Assembly: GCA_944548615.1 (NCBI GenBank)
Contig: OX155952.1
Location: 41,418,185 to 41,482,184, forward strand
Reading direction: 5' to 3'
Origin: Micropterix aruncella
Taxonomy: Eukaryota; Arthropoda; Insecta; Lepidoptera; Micropterigidae
Length of the DNA stretch: 64,000 bases
Shown here in pieces: positions 54,654-64,000 of the stretch. How positions within the stretch are numbered: position 1 is the first letter of the stretch; every line of letters begins with the position of its first letter. A program made the position numbers and the translations under genes. Below the pieces are notes generated by a model. It saw only the letters and a program-made list of their open reading frames with translations. It was not told where the DNA came from and did no database searches.

Positions 54654-55916
54654 CAGTACCGTGCGAATTAATTGGAACAAGCAATAAATTTAGGCTTTTC
54701 TTTTGTTTCTAGCAATTATCTGAGATAATTTTAATTCTGGAAATATGTTTTAACCTGTCAGTCATTCGAGCACATGTGGAATTTCAAAAATACGTATTCT
54801 AGGTTATGTTGGTGTTTTTTCAGTAGGAAATTTCTTGGATTTGGACTTTTCACTCAATTTGAGCGACTTTTTAAGCATGGATATTACTCCAAGAAAGCGG
54901 AAACGGATAATTACTCTTGCTCAGCACTCTTATTATGATGTACCGGCAGTTAGCGGAGAATGTTGGAGTTGCCCTCGCATCCGTCAGCAGGATTGTCAAT
55001 CAGAAAAAACGACGGTAGCAGTGAACATCAAACGAAAGGGAAAATGTGGTCGGAAGAAGGAAACAACCCTCAAAGATGATCAACTTCTGGTGCGTAAGAG
55101 CAAAATAAATCCACGCATTAGTGCAGTCGACCTAAACAGAGAACTTCGTGAATCTGGACTAAATAGTGACGTCACTACAGTCCGACGACGGTTTCTTGAA
55201 TCTGGTTGAATTGCAAGGAAGCCAATTAAAAAGAAGATTCTGATCACTGTCATGATAAAGAAGCGCCTAGTTTAGGCCAAGAAATACCAGCACTGGACAA
55301 GTGAAGACTGACATAAAGCTATTTTCTCAGATGAAACACATTTTGTTGTGCAGGAACAGCAGGTCTAGTTCGTGCGGCGAGCAGCTGGTGATCCCATATC
55401 ACCTGCTTCTTTGAAACAGGGAGTAAATCACCCTATGAAGAAGATGTTTTGGGGTTGCTTCTCTTATCATGGCACTGGATCTTTCGTGCTAGTCATTGGG
55501 ATGATTAATTCGGACCAATATATTGACGTCTTATCAAACCACACACTCTCTTTCATTCATAAATAATTCATGAAATCTTCTGGCTCTAAATGATCTAAAA
55601 TGTTCATGTTGGAAATTTATTTTACAGTAGCCGATATTTTTTGACCCAACACTTCTTTTCGTCTATTCACATTTATGCCTGCTATTACGGAAAGGGCAAT
55701 GTCATTTTTTTATATTTTGAAAGCACGTGCGCCATGGTCAACGTTCGGTCTCCGACTGAATTAGGGTTCCTATCTAGTGCAGTGTAATCACAACGCCCTT
55801 ACTGCCACCCTAACTAGGGTCCTGACTTAAGGCGCTAATTATCGTGTAGTCTATTCGCCACTAAAGCACTTTTCGAAGAAAAATACTCTTTGTTCCAATT
55901 AATTCGCACGGTACTG
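54654..55916 (+). mobile_element. Tc1-like transposon, internally deleted
   Basis: CAGTACCGTGCGAATTAATT at the left is inverted at the right (AATTAATTCGCACGGTACTG). The repeats match for 27 bases each (54654-54680, 55890-55916). TA flanks both ends (54652-54653, 55917-55918). The element is 1263 bp. It encodes a broken transposase that retains only its first catalytic Asp. Confidence 0.9.
54835..55566 (+). pseudogene. Tc1-like transposase remnant
   Basis: 54877-55209 encodes a paired helix-turn-helix region (ITPRKRKRIITLAQHSYYDV, GRKKETTLKDDQLLVR, VTTVRRRFLESG). After a stop, AIFSDETHF supplies the first catalytic Asp near 55330. GVNHPMKKMFWGCFSYHGTG and INSDQYIDVL follow to 55566. The second Asp and the Glu with their DNAPxH and DLNPIE contexts are missing, so an internal deletion and several stops have killed it. 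Confidence 0.85.
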
Positions 55917-56137
55917 TATATGTATACGGGGTGAGTTTTTATTAACAGGCATCCTTCAAGGACGTGATTCAGTAGGTACGAGCAACTAATCAAGTTTTAA
56001 TTTTCAAAAATGGGAAAAACAAAAACATTTTTTTTTAATTTTGATTTTTGTTGTTTTTTTAATTCACATATTTGAAGAACTTGTTATTTAAATTTGAACT
56101 ATGAAATAAAAGTTTGACTAGCGTTTGAGCGCGTTGC

Positions 56138-56200
56138 GCCATCTATCGGTAGGTAAAATATCGTTAAGAAACGATATTAGCGATATTTTACCTACCGCTA
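56138..56200. repeat. Perfect-stem palindrome
   Basis: ATCTATCGGTAGGTAAAATA and its inverse TATTTTACCTACCGCTAGAT form a stem of about 23 bases with one mismatch and a 17-base loop. It lies between the outer left arm and the Sailor-like element. Confidence 0.85.
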
Positions 56201-57106
56201 GATCGCACATCGTAGGTACTGTGCGATGCATTCTTTTTGAGCTCTCGACCACAGTCTCAAAAATGCTTACACAGATTAAACACAACCTCGTCAAAACTGC
56301 ACATGAGAAAGCAAAATCAAATGGCCTCGTGCTAGACTAGAGCCGCTATATGTAACTGACTTCGCCGTCTTCCTTAAAACCAAGGCATGTACAGCCAACG
56401 ACAGAATATTTGATATCGTGATGATGTATTGAAAATTTAAAATTGGCTTTTATAGTCTAATTAACAAATTCAAATTCAATTTCAAATATTTTTATTCAAT
56501 GTAAATACATAATATACACATACTGAACGTCAAAAGACAGTAATTGTACTTTTTCCTATTTTTTCCGGCGAGTTCTACAAGTAAGATTCCACTGGAAAGA
56601 ACCGCCAAAGAAAACCAGTGACCACTTTTTTGGTACTATTATTGTCCATAATTTATATATAATCAATAATTCAAAAATATTTCATGTCCCCGGTCCATGT
56701 ATTTACTTCATCGATGTCCCCGTGAATTGAAGACATGAAACAGAAAGAAAAAAGGCAGGCAGAAAACAAGTAATTTCACAATAAAATATAAATATTCAAA
56801 ATAGATCGGCTATGCCTAGTTAGGAGCGACGCAACCATTTGTTACTACAAACGGTGTAATTTTTTTAATCAAATAAAATAAAAAAATAAATAAATATTGA
56901 AGTGATGAATACAAAATAAAAAAAACTTAATTTCGACGTACAAAATCGACTAGCCATCCTAACAGTATTGTTTTAGAGAATGACTGTACTATAAGTTCAT
57001 TAGCGATTAACACATGCATTACATGCATAACCGTCCATGATGTAATATCGATAATTAGTTTGGTTTATAATACGGTGTGATATATAATTATGTGGAAAAT
57101 AACATT

Positions 57107-57310
57107 AGGATTGTGACACAAAAACACAAAACAATCATGTTTCACTTTCCAAACTATTACCACTTTTATATTAGGAGCCTCAATTATAACAGTACATCTC
57201 AAACACAATACTTTTATAGACTCTGCTTACAACACAATACGATCACCTTTCACTGTCCAAACTATTATTATAATTATATGTGCCTCAATTTTACAGTACA
57301 CAGTAAGACA
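57107..57310. repeat. Imperfect direct repeat inside the Sailor-like element
   Basis: TTCACTTTCCAAACTATTA..GCCTCAATTATAACAGTACA is followed about 110 bases later by TTCACTGTCCAAACTATTA..GCCTCAATTTTACAGTACA. It lies just beyond the transposase 3' end and could be binding sites or an old tandem duplication. Confidence 0.7.
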
Positions 57311-57321
57311 CATAGTATTAT

Positions 57322-57470
57322 TCATTGAAGTGGATATATTCCTTCTAAATCACTGTCACTGTTTTCAGATCTACTTTCATCTAAATTAACTGCGTTCATT
57401 TCTTCATCACTACTTCCCGTATTTACTACAAATGATAAATTGTCTAAAATTCTATCTAACACCGGTTCGG
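57322..57470 (-). other. Acidic tail-coding frame of the Sailor-like transposase (shifted)
   Basis: Minus-strand frame, overlapping the 3' end of the transposase ORF in another frame, reads YRLTEPVLDRILDNLSFVV, then an acidic stretch (SSDEEMNAVNLDESRSENSD). It ends at a stop at 57322-57324. An acidic C-terminal tail after the catalytic core is usual for such transposases. This suggests that the 420-codon ORF was cut short by a frameshift near 57480, in a run of five A's. Confidence 0.6.
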
Positions 57471-58733
57471 TTAGCCTATATTTTTGTTTTCTATATCGAT
57501 AACATGACGACAAACATTAGTCCAACATTGGGAGTCTCTGGTTGACATTGTTTCAATTTTATCTATGGCGTGTGTCATAGCATCGTCCAGTTTAAAAGAA
57601 ACGTTCTTTTTCGCTACATATCCCTTTATCTGAGCCCATATTTCCTCTATGGGATTAAGGTCAGGGTGGTATGGTGGTAATCGGAGTACTGTGTGACCAT
57701 TGTCTTCTAATAAAGCGTTAACTTTAAACTTTTTAAATCGGGGTTTATTAATTTTAATAATCTCATAAAGCGATGTCTTCAACATGGCGTCATTGAATGG
57801 AATATTTTTATCGCGTAACCACTGTTGCATAACAGCTTTTCGAGAGTTGGACGTTGGTGCTGGGTTTAATTGCACGTTGTGGTATGGGGCATTATCAATC
57901 ACTACAACAGAATTAGGATTTAAATTCGGAATAAGTTTTTCTTTAAGCCATTTCTCATAATTACTGAAGTTCATGTCGTGGTGATAATCACCACATTTTT
58001 GAGAAGATTTATATATCAGCATTGCATTGGGTACAAACCCATCACTACCTCCAGCGTGAACTACTATCAAACGCTGACCCTTGGAAATAGGCATTTTAAG
58101 GCCTTTTGTCGGACTACATGTCCATGATTTAGGAGTAGTATGGCTGCTATGGATATATGTCTCATCAGTATATACAATTGATCTATTTTCATTGCGGAAA
58201 TATTTAATTGATTCTAAAAAATTTATGCGCTGCAATTTAATGTCATGTCTTTCAATTAAAACTTTTCGGTTATTTTCTGTCTTTTGCCATCTAAATCCAA
58301 TTTCCCTTAAAATTCTTCCCAAGCTACACCGGCTTCCGTTGAAATTAGTATCACGAACAACTTTCTGGTGGAGAGTTTTCAAAGTTGGGATTACATTATC
58401 TGTTAAATGAAAGTTTAAAACAATCCGCCGTATTGCCGTTTTATCAAAATCATCCAAACCCGTCTTTGGTTTACGACAGTTAGTCTTTTTTTTCCCTGGC
58501 GTAGAAAATGACATCGGCTGGTCAGAATCTAATATTTTTTTCTTTTCGGCTAAAACTCTTTTTATTGACGCGATAGATATTTTACTAGCAGAAGAAAGCC
58601 TTTTTAAGACCGCTTGCAATTCAATTGTTATTCCGAATTTCGCTTCATCTTTCATGAAATGGTAAATATTTGATATTAATTCCCTTGTCTGGGATTTCAG
58701 CGTCTTATTTCCCAATTTTGTTTTTAACGGCAT
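57471..58733 (-). CDS. Sailor-like IS630-Tc1-mariner transposase (DD82E)
   Basis: A single uninterrupted 420-codon ORF, ATG at 58731-58733 and TAA at 57471-57473. The N-terminal ~150 residues are basic and helix-turn-helix-like (LHQKVVRDTNFNGSRCSLGR). The catalytic core shows Asp190 in SIVYTDETYIH, Asp280 in VVVIDNAPYHN and Glu363 in YHPDLNPIEEIWAQIKGYV. 82 residues separate Asp280 and Glu363, giving DD82E rather than DD34D/E. From memory, that spacing defines the Sailor group within IS630-Tc1-mariner. All three catalytic residues are present, so the enzyme could be active unless its missing acidic tail is required. It would act in the nucleus by cut-and-paste at TA. Confidence 0.93.
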   Translation of the reverse strand: MPLKTKLGNKTLKSQTRELISNIYHFMKDEAKFGITIELQAVLKRLSSASKISIASIKRVLAEKKKILDSDQPMSFSTPGKKKTNCRKPKTGLDDFDKTAIRRIVLNFHLTDNVIPTLKTLHQKVVRDTNFNGSRCSLGRILREIGFRWQKTENNRKVLIERHDIKLQRINFLESIKYFRNENRSIVYTDETYIHSSHTTPKSWTCSPTKGLKMPISKGQRLIVVHAGGSDGFVPNAMLIYKSSQKCGDYHHDMNFSNYEKWLKEKLIPNLNPNSVVVIDNAPYHNVQLNPAPTSNSRKAVMQQWLRDKNIPFNDAMLKTSLYEIIKINKPRFKKFKVNALLEDNGHTVLRLPPYHPDLNPIEEIWAQIKGYVAKKNVSFKLDDAMTHAIDKIETMSTRDSQCWTNVCRHVIDIENKNIG

Positions 58734-59365
58734 ATTAAACGACGATCACGACAAGAAATAATAGAAAATAAAGTTATTTACTTACTGTACCTCCTGGGAT
58801 TCAGCACAGTCGAACGCACGATCACAACACAGAACACGAAGACAAAATACAACACAAAACGTATTTATTTGTTACTCTTCTGATTGTACCGCGAAACGAC
58901 GGGCCGCTGAGACAATCACGTATATACTGAAAAATTATCACAGCCCAATTCAACTTAACACTAAACGAATCTATTAGTTATGTAATCGTCTGACTGTACC
59001 GTTAAACGGCTGGCTTCGACGAGAATCATTACAGTAACGCGTAAACTCAACCTCTCTCCGTCATTCTCACAGGTATAAAATATGCCTATCCCTTTTTTGG
59101 TTTCAGTGCATTGGTGTGCAGTGCAGTGCAATAAATGCAATACGTGTGACCTGAGCATGTAGTTGTAGAGCTCAAAAAGAATGCATCGCACAGTACTCAG
59201 CACTTTTTATAAGTACTATTTTTCCAAAAAAGAAAATTTTCAAACATAAAAAAATATATATATATATATTTTAGTTTCCCATAATTTTTATCAAAAGTTG
59301 CTTATCTGCTCGTACTGATTCACCCCCTTCAAGAATGCCGGTTAATTAAAACTCGTCCCGTATAC

Positions 59366-59715
59366 GTCACAGATTTTTCGAACCTATACAAGAAATTTAA
59401 TCTCAGTGCGCGGTTAGCCTTAGCGCACACACGAGACTGGCAAGCAACACCACCTGCCTTAAAAAAAATAAACAGAAACATGACGTTTGCTCGCGATTGT
59501 GACTTGACGTTTTGTTGTTGAGTAATTTTTAACATTTCGTGGTTTCTTTTATCGATATTTATTTAAGAAACGGAGAATCCTGTATATAACAAGCAATTCT
59601 AATGATAATAAAGTGGTAATATTCGGCGTAATGTAAGCTAGAGACATTTCTAGAAGATGTCTATAAATTGCAAGGTTGTTTTTGTATTAGTTACACATTT
59701 GCCTTGTTTCCTCAG
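59366..59715 (+). promoter_or_regulatory. Probable 5' region of the UBE3C-like gene
   Basis: Between the transposon cluster and ATG 59716. A polypyrimidine tract and CCTCAG acceptor end exactly before the ATG, implying a 5' untranslated exon. AATGTAAGC near 59630 is a candidate donor for an ~83-base intron. No core-promoter motif is convincing. Confidence 0.4.
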
Positions 59716-62700
59716 ATGTATTCGTTCGAAGGCGATTTCCGACGGCGTCCGCAGCAGAACCTGTCAGGCGCCAGCGGCTCGCATAAAACCAACCGGGAAG
59801 CGCTGCTGCACAAAGCCCAGCAGGAGAGGCTCAAACGCGAGGAAGTCCGCAGGCGATTAAATAGCGCCATTACGATCCAAGCGCACGTGAGGAGTTTTCT
59901 GACGCGGATCCGCAGCAAACAATCGCAGAGGAATGAATTCGACGCCATCATGCAGGAGGGGCAATCCAACAGTGGCGTCAGATTAGCACTACTCATTCGC
60001 AAACTACTCTTTTTCCATGATCGGTATAAAGATACGCAGAGGCTGGTGAGCATGTTTACTTATCAGTACCTATGTGAGAAGGGCCTTCTTCTTGCTGGAG
60101 TTGCTTAGCTTAGATTAGATTCTTTCAAAATATAAGTATTCCATTGATTATATAGGGTGCTAGTGGTATTGCCCGGCATTGCCCGTGTTATGTCCGTGCT
60201 CAAATACTTGAGTATACCAATTTGCATGGCGATTGGTTGAAGGGCAATTTTGGTTCCAGCAATTTTCAAGTTCCAGCATCATAGAAGTTGATGTGCGCCA
60301 ACTAGTTGCGAGTTACAATAAAGTAGATATCGTGAAAATATCCTAGGTCAAATACCTATGTATACCAATTTTCATAGCCATCGGTTGAACGATATAGGAG
60401 TTAATATTCAAAAGTGGAGCGGTTTATATACGGCAGTATATATTGCAGCAGTCGTAATTGAATTTAATTCAACACTGAAGTATTCCATTAAATTTCTTTC
60501 AAATGCCTGCTGAATTTTTAGGAATACTGCCAATCAGGATTGTTTGTTTTTCCTAGAGATTGTCTTATTTCCTTAGGCGGCGCGGCGCTATGCATGTATT
60601 TGATAGATGAATGGTGTCTTCTTAATTGATGTATATATGAACTCCTATGATTGAAGTGAACGCATGGAAATGCATAATATTATTAAATAAAGAAGAAAAT
60701 CCACAAATCGACTGCAGAATTTCAATAATTTTGATTTCAAACCACTAGCAACGAAGTGCAAATTTTCGTGTTGACTTTGTACGCTAAAGCCGTACACATT
60801 CATCATTGAGAGCGGTCGCTGTTGATGAGAATCTTCCATTAGTAGTGGAACTACAAAGAAAAGCAGTACTAGAGAAATGCATCTAAAGGCCACAAAATTA
60901 TATTTTCATGTTTCAGATTGCTGTCTCTCAACATATATTAAAACACTGGGTAAGTATGATCAAAGAGAGTGAGGTGACTTTTGTGAAATCTAGGCGGTTC
61001 TTGCAAATCACTCGATTGTTAATTCTTCATCTGAAACTCCTGAATTCTCAAGGGATAAACGTTAGTATATTTTTTTTTTGTATTAATTTTAGTATAATAT
61101 ATATTAATTATAATATATTTTGATATTTCAGGAGTCATTAGCGGTTCCTTTAAGGATGATAGAAGTATTTACAAGCATCGAGACAATTAATAAGATACTC
61201 AATTATAATGATTCAATTGAAGTGGCGACTAACATACTCACGTTTTTAATAAGCAAAGGTAATTTGTTATTAACCCTGAAGTATTGACTTAAGTATGTTA
61301 ATTTAAAATCGAAATTTTCGCAGGATATTTCATAGAGTTAAGAAAATTGCTGGAATCAAAATTGCCGCAGTTACTCGAACCTACGCCACATCCACCGAGC
61401 GTCATAGCCGATTCATTATTCAATATTATCAACAGACCAATAGACTACATTTATCACATCGATAATCCTTCATTTAGGCAAGTTTTTAAATGAAATCCCT
61501 TTTGCGGCATTAATAATTAATATAGTGACTTTTCTTTAAATTACAGATGTCTGGTGTTGACGGAATTTGCACGTTCGTTTCTGGCTCCTACATATTCGGA
61601 TACAGTAGAGATGTTTGTTCTTCCGCGTTTAGTACAAAATGATAAATTCCCGTTTATCGAATTGGTCGATTGCGTAGCGGTCGGTTTAAATAGCAAAAAG
61701 GTCGATAACACATCGTGGCTTCTCTATTCAATGCTGTATTTGGAGCCGCCGGATTTTGGTAATAATTAAATATATCGTTGATCTATATGCGAGACCTCGT
61801 TATGCTTCTTAATTTTATTGTAATTCTCATTGCAGTAGCGTCGCGTAGGCGCGAGTTGATGATTTTATCCATTGATACCTCTTACATACTCAGTTGTAAT
61901 TCCTCGTAATCAACTTAACTCTTTGACAGTTTCAATCGTTAGTACGGTAAAATAATATTCTTTTAATGGGAATCAAACATCCCAAAAGACCATGAGTACA
62001 AATTAAATAAATACCATGATCTCGCAAATGCCGTCACCCGGAGCGGCTTCACTGTTCACCTTCACGGGGTGGAAGTAGGCGCTCGTGGCCTGCCAGCTAA
62101 ATCTTTGTTTCACCTTTTTAAAGATCTTGGTCTCTCCAGGAAAATAATCAACTCCTTTCAAGAAAAAATATCTAAAACCGCGATTTCTGCATCCCAAATT
62201 CTATGGCTTCGAAGGGGGAGTGAATGGGTGGTAAGGTGAACGCTCACATGTGGCAAGACGGCTGTCCTAAACCTACCGCAGCCAGTCGTTAGTCCGGAAT
62301 CTACCCTTCACCTCCCAGAAGTGTAATAATTATATATGATGGGCCCGATTTTTGGTCGGTGAATTCCATGGCAGCTCCGTTTGTATTTTATTTATTTATT
62401 GTCCAATTCACACGACTGAATGTTGTTTAGTTTTTACCGTGCCGTGAAAAGTTTGCTCGTTGGCGCGTACGAGGTCTCATATATAAGGCGACAATATTCC
62501 GCTGCGCGAACGGTAAAGGAGTAAAATCCGAGTTTTAATTTGAATGTAATTTTTACTCTCTAGTACATCGAGCTCATGCGAAATTTCCATTCGTGCAAAA
62601 TATGCTGGAAAACCACTACATTTTGAAATACCTGAGCATCTTGGCTACGCTCACCGAGTGCCTTTGCAACAAATTCATCAATCACACGTTCTACGACGGC

Positions 62701-63964
62701 CTCGCCAGCCAGCGAGGGGCGGACGAGGACAGCGACAGCGACACGGAGTACAGCCTGGGGGACACCTTGCGGGAGCCCACGGTGCTCGGCCTGAGCGTCT
62801 CCCTGCTGAACGACCGCAACCGCTGCATAGGGATAGTCTGCGCCGCCGCCTCCGAAGACGACTGGGGCTATTCCTCCATTCAAACCATCTCGGCTATAGC
62901 GCATAATCTACTATTGAGTCATAAACTGGCGCTTCATAAATACAGGTGACCGATTTGTGGAATGTGTCTTTGTTATTTGACATTAAAATAATATTTCTTA
63001 TTTAAATTTTCAGGCTGCTTTATTCTCTGGCATTCACGCCCGGCTTTTTGAGGAGATTGTGGAACTGGCTCAGTCGATTAGAATCATCGCAGTCGGTGTC
63101 TATGTTGAGTTTACTGTCTCGCGGTTTGGCACCCTGGGACGTTGAGCATTCGCTCTCTCCGCCTCTCGCTGTGTTCTGCGAATTATTCGCCCTGCTATTG
63201 GCGACCCTGCATGATATTGAACTGAAAGACAGCCAAAAAGGTAACTGTTTTTTATAATCGAACTAAAATAGCAGACTAGGGCAATATTTTCCAAAACTTA
63301 TCCGAGTACGGTCGGATCGAGCGATCTTGGCAAAGTTTTTTCTGCTATGAGTACCTATCCTATCCGCTAATGCCAACATGTTAGGAATAAATGATAATTT
63401 TGTAATAATAGGTAGGTTTTTATTATTACAAATTTTAAAAACATCAAACAAAAAAAATAATATTTTTTACAAACATGAATGAAAAAAGGTGTGTTTTTTA
63501 AATTTATTATTTACTACATATGTTATTATCTTATGTTATTATCTTAGCGTTATTTATTATTTACTACATATGTTATTATCTTAGCGTTATTACCTTAGCA
63601 TTGGCGGAAGACTGAGAATCAAGGCTATTAAGTAAAAAATATCCATATTCATTTTCTGGAAGGATTTGCTGACTTCTGCAGCAGTCATTTTGGTCAGTAT
63701 TTTTTAAATCTATTGTAAAGTAAATTCATTACAGATAATGGGGAAATAACGGATGGAATCCAACCGAATGCTGCTTTCACATTTTCTCAATTGGGTCCGC
63801 TGTCTGCCGCTTTACGACAAGTCTGTCTCGGTCTGGTGGAATTGGCCTTTCCGGAGACTAGGCTGACCACCTACATGCCCACGCCTTGGAAAAGCGGTGC
63901 TGAAGAAAGTCAAGCTTTGGAAGACACCAAGAGACAGACCGCCATCTGGGCCCATCTCTTCAAG
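59716..63964 (+). CDS. Ube3c: UBE3C-type HECT E3 ubiquitin ligase, N-terminal part (runs off window)
   Basis: Eight exons join in phase to 602 codons: 59716-60045, 60917-61060, 61132-61258, 61324-61477, 61547-61758, 62564-62945, 63014-63240 and 63735-63964. It opens MYSFEGDFRRRP, then a basic coiled stretch (REALLHKAQQERLKREEVRR) and an IQ motif (AITIQAHVRSFLTRIR), the diagnostic UBE3C start. Helical repeat-like regions follow with an acidic loop (DEDSDSDTEY). The HECT catalytic lobe must lie past the window. Known UBE3C extends ubiquitin chains on proteasome-bound substrates. Donors after exons 4 (TTTAG/GCAAGT) and 8 (TTCAAG/GCAAGT) are GC rather than GT; the exon 4 one is required by phase. 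The ATG sits directly on an acceptor. Confidence 0.92.
60140..60450. repeat. Intronic repeat with two related units
   Basis: AAATACTTGAGTATACCAAT (60201-60220) and AAATACCTATGTATACCAAT (60350-60369) start two related ~55-base units ending in a GGTTGAA segment, about 150 bases apart. It starts with ATTGATTATATAGGGTGCTA, similar to MITE family A flanks. It resembles LINE or Helitron 3' sequence. It lies in UBE3C-like intron 1. Confidence 0.45.
61770..62560. other. UBE3C-like intron 5, repeat content
   Basis: No exon supported. 62320-62390 matches the repeat at 42590-42684 (AGAAGTGTAATAATTATA, CCATGGCAGCTCCGTTTGTA). 61990-62030 resembles 45585-45635. Confidence 0.5.
63495..63605. repeat. Short tandem duplication
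   Basis: TTATTTACTACATATGTTAT followed by TATCTTAGCGTTATT occurs twice about 45-55 bases apart in UBE3C-like intron 7. Confidence 0.85.
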
Positions 63965-64000
63965 GCAAGTATATATCTTTATTGCACATAATATATTATG

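Larger units (their letters stand above)
56219..59193 (-). mobile_element. Sailor-like (DD82E) DNA transposon, 2975 bp
   Basis: Perfect 27-bp terminal inverted repeats (56219-56245 and 59167-59193, beginning CTGTGCGATGCATTC) with TA on both sides (56217-56218 and 59194-59195). It carries one transposase gene on the minus strand and long AT-rich non-coding ends. Perfect repeats and a nearly open ORF point to recent activity. The IS630-Tc1-mariner membership follows from the TA target and transposase motifs. Confidence 0.92.
55919..59365. mobile_element. Large inverted-repeat element enclosing the Sailor-like transposon
   Basis: The left arm (about 55919-56035) contains TATACGGGGTGAG, TTTTTATTAACAGGCATCC, GTGATTCAGTA and CGAGCA. 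The right arm (about 59250-59365) holds the same blocks inverted. Similarity covers roughly 110 bases with gaps. No transposase belongs clearly to this outer element, so it was probably a MITE-like host for the nested transposon. It directly abuts the Tc1-like element. Exact ends are uncertain. Confidence 0.55.

Noticed and set aside
60046..60108. Continuation of UBE3C-like exon 1 to the stop at 60106-60108
   Set aside because: GTGAGC donor after QRL and an in-phase exon at 60917 fit the family; the read-through tail has no family resemblance.
60950..60960. GTAAGT inside UBE3C-like exon 2 as a donor giving a 33-base exon
   Set aside because: The frame stays open to 61060 with helical sequence fitting the family, followed by a good GTTAGT donor in phase.

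Overview
This window is nuclear DNA of an insect. It is AT-rich by eye and carries spliced genes with GT-AG introns, short TTAGG runs and many arthropod-type mobile elements. One gene encodes Shark, an SH2-ankyrin-SH2 tyrosine kinase known from insects and cnidarians and absent from vertebrates. I could not settle the order. No rRNA, tRNA, CRISPR array or bacterial-style operon was seen.

Layout. (1) 1-7.9 kb is repeat-rich: LINE fragments, and degenerate tandem copies of a ~650-bp interspersed repeat that I call R650. (2) 7957-19946 (+) holds seven phase-consistent exons of a membrane protein with a transmembrane segment, Thr-rich linker, ten-Cys Frizzled domain and three LDLa modules. It resembles the N-terminal part of corin but stops before any protease; its 5' exons are not identified. 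(3) 20-29 kb is intergenic: an R1-like endonuclease fragment, a 15-bp tandem array with TTAGG runs, and a ~2.9-kb decayed LINE. (4) 29642-46084 (+) is Shark, 13 exons and 825 codons, open throughout. Most of its long introns hold a different mobile element. (5) 48157-53951 (-) is a three-exon, 429-residue leucine-rich-repeat membrane protein, tail-to-tail with Shark. (6) 54.6-59.4 kb is a transposon cluster: a deleted Tc1-like element, then a long inverted-repeat element holding a 2975-bp element whose transposase has a DD82E catalytic spacing (Sailor-like). (7) 59716 to the window end (+) is the N-terminal 602 codons of a UBE3C-type HECT E3 ligase with two apparent GC-AG introns; the HECT domain lies beyond the window.

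The host genes look unrelated to each other. The most informative content is the mobile DNA, because many insertions still show target-site duplications. Examples are Penelope-like pseudo-LTR copies with 12-15 bp duplications, an R650 copy with a perfect 16-bp duplication, hAT-like elements with perfect 8-bp duplications, and two paralogous LINE copies that each preserve the empty site of the other's MITE. All coordinates were read by eye; exon joins were checked by reading-frame phase.
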